Source: Phlegmacium glaucopus (taxonomy: Eukaryota > Basidiomycota > Agaricomycetes > Agaricales > Cortinariaceae). From it: DNA of 12,770 nucleotides. The notes beneath the pieces were generated by a model that saw only the letters and a program-made list of their open reading frames with translations, did not search any database and was not told where the DNA came from. The first letter of the stretch is position 1. Each line of letters begins with the position of its first letter. Shown one piece after another: positions 7,729-12,770 of this stretch. The stretch is from positions 781,187-793,956 of the forward strand of contig MU130073.1 in NCBI GenBank assembly GCA_015039465.1, read 5' to 3'. Made by a program: the position numbers and the translations under genes.

Positions 7729-7757
7729 TATAGCAGTGATAGGACCCAGGAGACGTC

Positions 7758-7772
7758 TAGGGATGTAAACGC
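7758..7772 (-). repeat. Candidate hAT terminal inverted repeat
   Basis: TAGGGATGTAAACGC reads inward from the putative element edge. Its first ten bases differ from the maize Ac end TAGGGATGAAA only after GATG. Its partner was not found. Confidence 0.6.
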
Positions 7773-7797
7773 ACCATTTTTGCGGTTTCACAACCTT

Positions 7798-7974
7798 TGC
7801 AGTATACTTGCAGATGCTCACATATTGTTGTGGATACTTGCAGATCATCGCAGGTCATCGCACATACTCGCACATACTCGCAGCTCATCACAGAACACTT
7901 GCAGATCATCGCAGATGCTTGCAGTCATCACCAACATTCGCATTATCATTTGCAGTTGCCAGCTGTTCTTGCAA
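7798..7974. repeat. Phased YGCAG/YGCAC subterminal repeats
   Basis: YGCAN copies start at 7798, 7809, 7839, 7849, 7859, 7869, 7879, 7900, 7910, 7920, 7939, 7951 and 7970, with a CACAG variant at 7889. From 7839 to 7920 the spacing is 10 or 11 bp, one helical turn. Extended units read ATCATCGCAG or CACATACTCG. Subterminal repeats bound by the transposase are known in Ac and other hAT elements; that this array has the same role is inferred. Confidence 0.75.
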
Positions 7975-8467
7975 TCATTAAACACGACTCAAACAATCAC
8001 TCAGGTGACTGTATTACTCATCACCTTTATTTTTATCTTGTCCCCTTTATTTGGCTCTTATCTCCTATGTTTCATTACCAATTTACCGGATCCATGTGAC
8101 TCCGCTTTAACCCACATTTTACATTCTTGTTTCACCTTTCCACACTTAGCTATTGCTAGTTACTATATTATTAGCAGTAGCAAGTAGGGTAACAAAAGAG
8201 AGGAGAACGGACGAATTACCACACTTTTGATCCCACCTTTGGAACGTCGTACTGAGCTACTCTTGCACTCCTTTAAAAAATCATCCTGCACACTTCGCTT
8301 TTTCTGCGCATTATCTCGCACTTTAAAGCGAACCTTCGCACCTCATAAAACCTCACTATCACCTATTGAAGAGAACTACATCAACCCCTCGAACTACGTA
8401 CTACTTGCGGTCTGACCCCACCGCAGGTACATCAGCGGGTTTCGTCAAGGCTATGTAGTAAATTACC
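7975..8467. other. hAT 3' non-coding region
   Basis: Between the phased array and the transposase stop there is no supported gene. Open frames on the plus strand here are chance readings of stop-poor repeat DNA. A few further TCGCAC/TCGCACC motifs at 8311-8342 and a TTGCGG...CCGCAGG pair at 8405-8426 continue the theme of the subterminal array. Confidence 0.5.
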
Positions 8468-10317
8468 CTATGTAATAATCATATCCCAGTCCTCTTCGAG
8501 TATATCCTCCTTATCGGCCTTCACATCTGGAAGGATTGTGACTGCTTTCACATCACTATCATCTACATATCCCATAAGACTCCAAACTCCGAGGCACATG
8601 AGGGCGCGTGTTGACTGAACTGAGAGACAACTGCAGAGGTGCGACAGCAAAATTCGGCCCTTACTGAAGACGCGTTCAACATCAACGGAGGTGGCTGTAA
8701 TTGTAAATATGAGTCAGGGAATGTATTTTTTTGATTGGGTAACATACCTGGGATGGACAGGTAGTCCAATGCCATACGCGACAGCTGCGGATAAACATGC
8801 CTGCAGTCTACCCACCACTGAAGCACGTTGACGACATGTTCCTGGTCTGTACTGAGATACCGGTCGAGTTCGTCATGGAGATCTGTTGGTTTAGGAGCAC
8901 AGAGCGCCGGGAGACTGTCAAAAATGTTTTTTGTTTGCTAAAAATGATGTTCGTGAGTCTAAGAAAAGAAATAAAATAATGTAATGCAGAAAACAATGCA
9001 CCTTAGCAACATTTGTTTCCACGTCGTCATCTGAGTCCTTGGTAATTGATTTATATGAACGCTCAAACTCGTCGCGGACGATCTGCCTTGCTGTCTTGAT
9101 CCAATCATTGTCCCATCCGGCTTTCTTGAAATAAGTGAGTTTGTGTTGAGGATGGAGAACTATATAGCGTTCAGTTCAATGTTTGAAGCAGGTAAAATAC
9201 ATCACATACCCATTGCAATGCGGTAAACCTCTGAATAGTCTGTCATGTCGTAGTACTTATTCAGCATCCATTTTCCCAATGTGACGGCGGCACGAATTGA
9301 GGGTGCATACTCTACTTTGAGAGCACAGGTGGCGAGGTGTTGATCAAGATGATCCATGGCAGGAATTACCATTGCGATGTTAGGAGAGCCACGGGAAAAG
9401 AATAGTGTTGCGTCCTTGAAAAGCTTCGGAAGAAGGTAAGTATACAAGATTGCATTGTATCAATGGTGACTTACTAGAAGAATTTCTCCCAACTGACCTG
9501 CAATCTTCCACTCTCCCTTGCTCAGCTCATATCGACGAAGATCCATGTCACGCTCACCAGTGATCGCATCCAGAGCACTGCGATAATCGATAGCGAATTG
9601 TATCATGTCATACGTTGAGTTCCAGCGTGTTGAGACATCGCGTGGCATGATGCGTGCAGGGAGACCAAGCTCTCCAAGAAGTGCATACCATTGTGGAAGG
9701 ATGAGTGTTGTCGAGTTCTTGATTGCATATGCGGTTTTGCGAAGCTGAGACAGTCTTTCAGCCATAGGTACACAGTTTATATAAGCAGTTCTCACCTTAA
9801 CCAACATTAAACAGACAGGTTGAACACTCTCATCAAGCTCCAACCTCTCCTTAGCTGACATCAACTCACACATATCAGGTAAGCCTTCAACATTATCGTC
9901 GTCATCGTCATCCTCAACGTCTTCGCTCTCCCTTGAAGTCCGTTCCTCAACATCAAGGTCTTCCGCCAATGCGGCAAATGCCTTTGCGGCTTCATCCATT
10001 ACCTGGTCTGCTTTCGCTCCTGGTACATCAAACTGACGAATTATACTCTTCACCACCAGGTTTAGAATGTGCGTGAAGCACCGAGTGCGGTTAGCGGCAC
10101 CTGGAAATGACTCGAGCAAATCCTCAAGTTCATCAACCATGGTATTGTTATTGGATGCGTTATCGCAGGTAATGCTGAGCACCTGGCGATCTGGTGAGTC
10201 GTTATATCAAATAATAATCAACTATCTCACTAACCTTCTCCGAAACTCCAAAATCATCTAGGATCTTCGCAAATGCTGCAGCAAGGTTTATACCGGAGTG
10301 AGAATGCGCAACTTCAA
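8468..10317 (-). CDS. hAT transposase, N-terminus missing
   Basis: Cut-and-paste DDE transposase. Six exons join in one frame of about 525 codons: 10317-10235, 10182-9475, 9423-9210, 9159-9002, 8937-8748 and 8694-8468, with introns of 52, 51, 50, 64 and 53 bp, all GT-AG. In order: VEVAHSHSGINLAAAFAKIL; VLSITCDNASNN (first catalytic Asp); CFTHILNLVVK (CxxH motif); an acidic loop with DDDDDD; DVSTRWNSTYDM (second Asp, RW motif); FKDATLFFSRGSPNIAMVIP; RIAMVLHPQHKLTYF; DELDRYLS; QWWVDCRHVYPQLSRMALDY; and the hATC dimerisation motif ATSVDVERVFSKGR (catalytic Glu). Stop TAG at 8468. The BED zinc finger and the D-x-W-TSP region upstream are not found. A 10381-10318 intron leading to a further short exon is possible but shows no clear family match. 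The catalytic core looks intact, so activity may be lost only through the missing 5' part. Confidence 0.9.
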
Positions 10318-11129
10318 CTACATCACCAAAACATCACGATGTTTGTATCTGGATACATACATAAACATAGTAATAAAATACCTGTAAACTTCGAAATTCG
10401 TGTAAATAGATACATGTGAATGCTTCCAACTAAAAATATACAATCCACGACAATAAATGTGAACTCTACAACTCCAGCAACAATTTACAAGGGGCTGCAT
10501 GGATTGCCAAGCATGCAAGAGCATGTAAGAATTACCGAATATGTAAAATTTTAGTCACAAGTATTGGAATGTGGACAATACAAGAGCACATATTGGACTG
10601 CCAGAAAGGTTGACTATGTAAAATTTTAGTCACAAGTATTAGATTGTAGAAAATACAAGGGTATAGATTTATCTGCAGACTATATAAAATCCTCATGCTA
10701 TGTAAACTCCCACATGTCCTTTTCTCAATGTAAACCCTACATTGCCGTATATACCTTCACCACAATAAGTCACCTTATATAGTCATACAAACCCATATCA
10801 GGTCTTGATCCCTTACAATCCAAAGCACCAATGTCAGACAATACAAATAATATAATTCCTATTTAGGTACACATGATGTAGACGACAAGGGAGAAGGACT
10901 TGAGTAAAGCAGTCAGTATGGTCCGAGGCAACGTAAAACATTTCCAGCAATGAGGGAGTCCGACAGCAGGAGGCGGCAAGTGTGAAGCCACTGCCAACCA
11001 TCTAATTAAAATACTACAAAGTGACAGGTCAAGAAATGAGCAATGAGCAACATAACTAGTATTTAAAATGCAATTAATAAAGTAAAATAAATAAGACGAT
11101 GATACATACATGGAGATTTAACGAGTCCT
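10318..11129. other. AT-rich spacer between hAT and the DUF6698-like gene
   Basis: No gene I can support. CpG drops sharply compared with both neighbours. A direct repeat of TATGTAAAATTTTAGTCACA and following bases starts at 10540 and 10615 (period 75 bp). The minus-strand frame 10465-10382 (FIVVDCIF, then HMYLFTRISKF) lies where a hAT protein would have its D-x-W-T-S-P segment but lacks that motif. At 11010-10860 a minus-strand frame reads MVGSGFTLAASCC and FYVASDHTDCFTQVL, of unknown meaning; part may be the 3' untranslated region of the upstream gene. Confidence 0.45.
10540..10672. repeat. 75-bp imperfect tandem duplication
   Basis: The 26 bases from TATGTAAAATTTTAGTC onward at 10540-10565 are identical at 10615-10640. 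Following bases (GAATGTGGACAATACAAGAG and GATTGTAGAAAATACAAGGG) are similar. Confidence 0.85.
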
Positions 11130-12740
11130 TCAATTCTTCTTAGCAGGACCAGCTCGCAGCTCAGTCGTCTTCCGCTTTTTCTCTGTAGCCTTCGTGGCCG
11201 TCATGGATGGTCTTTTGCTGGTAGGTTCAGGTGTCGCAGACGAAGGTGGGTGCAGGTGGGTAATTTGGCCTTCACGTGGGGAATCTGGAACGTCCGACAG
11301 ACTGCTGTCGTCGTCGTCGTCGCCGACAATCTACAAATAGCTCAGATATCAGCGACAAAAATAAAATAAAAATAATACCTTGTGTCCCTCTTGAGTTGAG
11401 GGTAAAGGAGTCCCCACACGGTTGACTGGCGGTGAACCAATGGGAGTAGCTTGAGGCCGTAAAGGAGAGCCACGCGCTGATTGGCTCCTGTCCTCAAAGG
11501 ATGCCATGGGTGCGTCCTTGACCATAGAGTGGTCCCCTTCCTCGGAGGGCGATGGTGAGGAGACCCGAGCCACACCGCACGCGTTTTTGGCAGCACGTTG
11601 GGCAGCACTCCTTGCGACAGGGTCCATAATACGTCCATCGATGCCAGTGAGGTTTCTTTTTTGTCTTTTCGAAGACCCAGCCACGGATTTAGGAAGACCT
11701 GGGATCTGTCTAAAAGAAGGGTAAATATCAAATATGAACCAGGGGAAGACTTACTCATTCCACCAAGCAAGAGTATCCTTCACCCATGGGTCATCCGGGT
11801 CGGTCTCAAACATCCTCACTATATTTTGGTAGAATACTCCATGTTCAAAAGCACCGTCGTCGATGATCCAGCCTCTACCTCGCAATGCGATACGGGTCTG
11901 GAGATCAAAATTAGTATCAAACAAAGACTCAACTCCTCAACTCTGAGGTGTAAAACTCACAATGATGCATGTGTATGCTATGGTGCGAGCGGTCACCTCC
12001 GTCATATTGTGCAAGCGCGACTTGCTCGGACGACCTTTCTTTGTGGCCCCTGGATCCAAGGCTGTTCTTGGACCTGTAAAGATTTGGCGGAAAACCTACC
12101 AGAGAGTCAGTCATTAATTGAGGTACCCATTTTGAGATAAGACATACAATAGGCAACATGTACCCTCGAAAGAGGTTGACTCGATCATCGTCCTCATCGC
12201 CATTGGTACCAAGGGGGTAGAGGAAAGTCGGCCATTCGGATTCGCTGATATCAACGAGCCCCATCTCGGCATCATGCATAGTCGTTCTAAAGACATTTAT
12301 TATCACTTATTTCATATACACAAATGGATTACTCACTCGAAATCCCCCGGAGAGAAAGAGTCGATCATGACCAGAGGTACCAGCAGGATTGCGTATTCCG
12401 GATGGGACCATCCGCGTTCATCATTGCGATTTCTAGTTGGCAGTGGAAATTCATTTTTATCGTACCGGAGTATTGCCTTAGGGGTGGGTTGGAGGTAGTC
12501 CACGATGCAACTGTTGGTTTTTGCAATGTCATCGTTCCTGGCACCATTCGCGGAGTCTTGGAGCTGACAAGCGATATATCAGCCATGTTATTATATATAA
12601 AAGATCAACGCTTACCATTCGTATCAAATTCAGTAAAGCTCGTCGGTGACCGCAACAGGCAGCGAGCAGATCTTTGAACGTTGGAAGAAGCTTCATGATG
12701 TCAGTAAATATCCTTTTTTCCTCTTCCTTGTCGCTATATG
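11130..12740 (-). CDS. DUF6698-like protein, 5' end beyond the window
   Basis: Protein of unknown function that I match from memory to the Basidiomycota family DUF6698. Seven exons join in frame (432 codons plus stop): 12740-12616, 12563-12337, 12286-12148, 12095-11961, 11897-11755, 11709-11379 and 11330-11130. Introns are 52, 50, 52, 63, 45 and 48 bp. Family-like landmarks in order: FTDIMKLLPTFKDLL; SANGARNDDIAK; RGWSHPEYAILLVP; SESEWPTFLYP; VNLFRGYMLPIVFRQIFTGP; RPSKSRLHNMTEVTARTIAY; RIALRGRGWIIDDG; and FETDPDDPWVKDTLAWWNE. After this globular part comes a low-complexity tail of about 175 residues rich in Ser, Pro, Lys and Asp (DDDDD from a GTCGTC run; KKRKTTELRAGPAKKN at the end), likely disordered and possibly nuclear. 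Stop TGA at 11130-11132. An alternative acceptor at 12734 would shorten the first exon slightly. The open frame looks intact. Confidence 0.82.
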
Positions 12741-12770
12741 CTATTTTAATAAAGGGAAAAATATAAAGAC
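12741..12770 (-). other. 3' end of an intron of the DUF6698-like gene
   Basis: Read on the minus strand, a pyrimidine-rich stretch (ATATTTTTCCCTTTATT) ends in AAAATAG directly before the first visible exon, so the gene continues to the right of the window. Confidence 0.6.

Larger units (their letters stand above)
7758..10317 (-). mobile_element. hAT (Ac-like) DNA transposon, 3' end present, 5' end not found
   Basis: The 3' end (relative to the gene) is placed at TAGGGATGTAAACGC, 7758-7772, which matches the Ac-family terminal inverted repeat (C/T)AGGGATGAAA at 10 of 11 bases. Candidate 8-bp target site: GAGACGTC, 7750-7757. Inside lie the YGCAG array and then the transposase on the minus strand. 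I found no inverted copy (TTACATCCCTA) to the right within this window, so the other end is lost, diverged or beyond 12770. The element keeps normal CpG content and open frames, so it is much younger than the Copia and Helitron pieces. Confidence 0.72.

Noticed and set aside
7609..8187. Several open frames on both strands
   Set aside because: They arise from the GGGGTAYRTA array and the YGCAG subterminal repeats; the composition is repetitive and there is no domain.
11342..11770. Minus-strand open frame of 142 codons and a plus-strand frame 11598-12140
   Set aside because: Wrong frames across exons of the DUF6698-like gene; the spliced reading explains the region with conserved motifs and consistent splice phases.
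10318..12770. Search for the second hAT terminal repeat and an 8-bp copy of GAGACGTC
   Set aside because: No convincing TTACATCCCTA or matching target site was found by eye, so I do not claim a complete element.

Overview
The window looks like repeat-rich accessory DNA from a filamentous basidiomycete (probably an Agaricomycete). The evidence is a set of 45-65 bp GT-AG introns, an NB-ARC/TPR (NLR-type) protein, a Basidiomycota-type DUF6698-like gene, and Copia, Gypsy-like, Helitron and hAT remnants. I see no prokaryotic signals and no tRNA, rRNA or CRISPR array.

Layout. 1-356: CpG-rich, coding-like but unassigned. 480-3204 (+): an intact NB-ARC protein ending in seven nearly identical 42-residue TPR units plus a partial eighth; its true 5' end is not resolved. 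3205-7757: a transposon graveyard. It holds a 3'-terminal Helitron fragment on the minus strand (3457-3735), a cluster of TGASTCA sites followed by a stop-ridden Copia gag (4378-4914), a 108-bp pyrimidine-rich duplication whose second copy carries a complete solo LTR with target-site duplication (5125-5537), a second Helitron helicase fragment on the plus strand (6616-6812), an LTR-like block (7284-7514) and a G-rich palindromic repeat cluster (7561-7728). 7758-10317 (-): a hAT (Ac-like) element with a recognisable terminal sequence, a helically phased subterminal repeat array and six transposase exons that join in frame with all catalytic motifs, but no N-terminal part. 10318-11129: AT-rich spacer with a 75-bp duplication. 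11130-12740 (-): seven exons of a DUF6698-like gene, intact but cut at its 5' end by the window edge.

The older elements (Copia gag and both Helitron pieces) are CpG-poor. Several of their in-frame stops fall where the family appears to have arginine, which fits C-to-T decay of CGA codons. The solo LTR, hAT and DUF6698 genes keep CpG and open frames, so they look younger or under selection. There is no obvious joint pathway. The NLR is a likely self/non-self or stress sensor lying next to a transposon cluster. The hAT transposase and DUF6698 gene share strand and intron style and might belong to one element, but that is a hypothesis.
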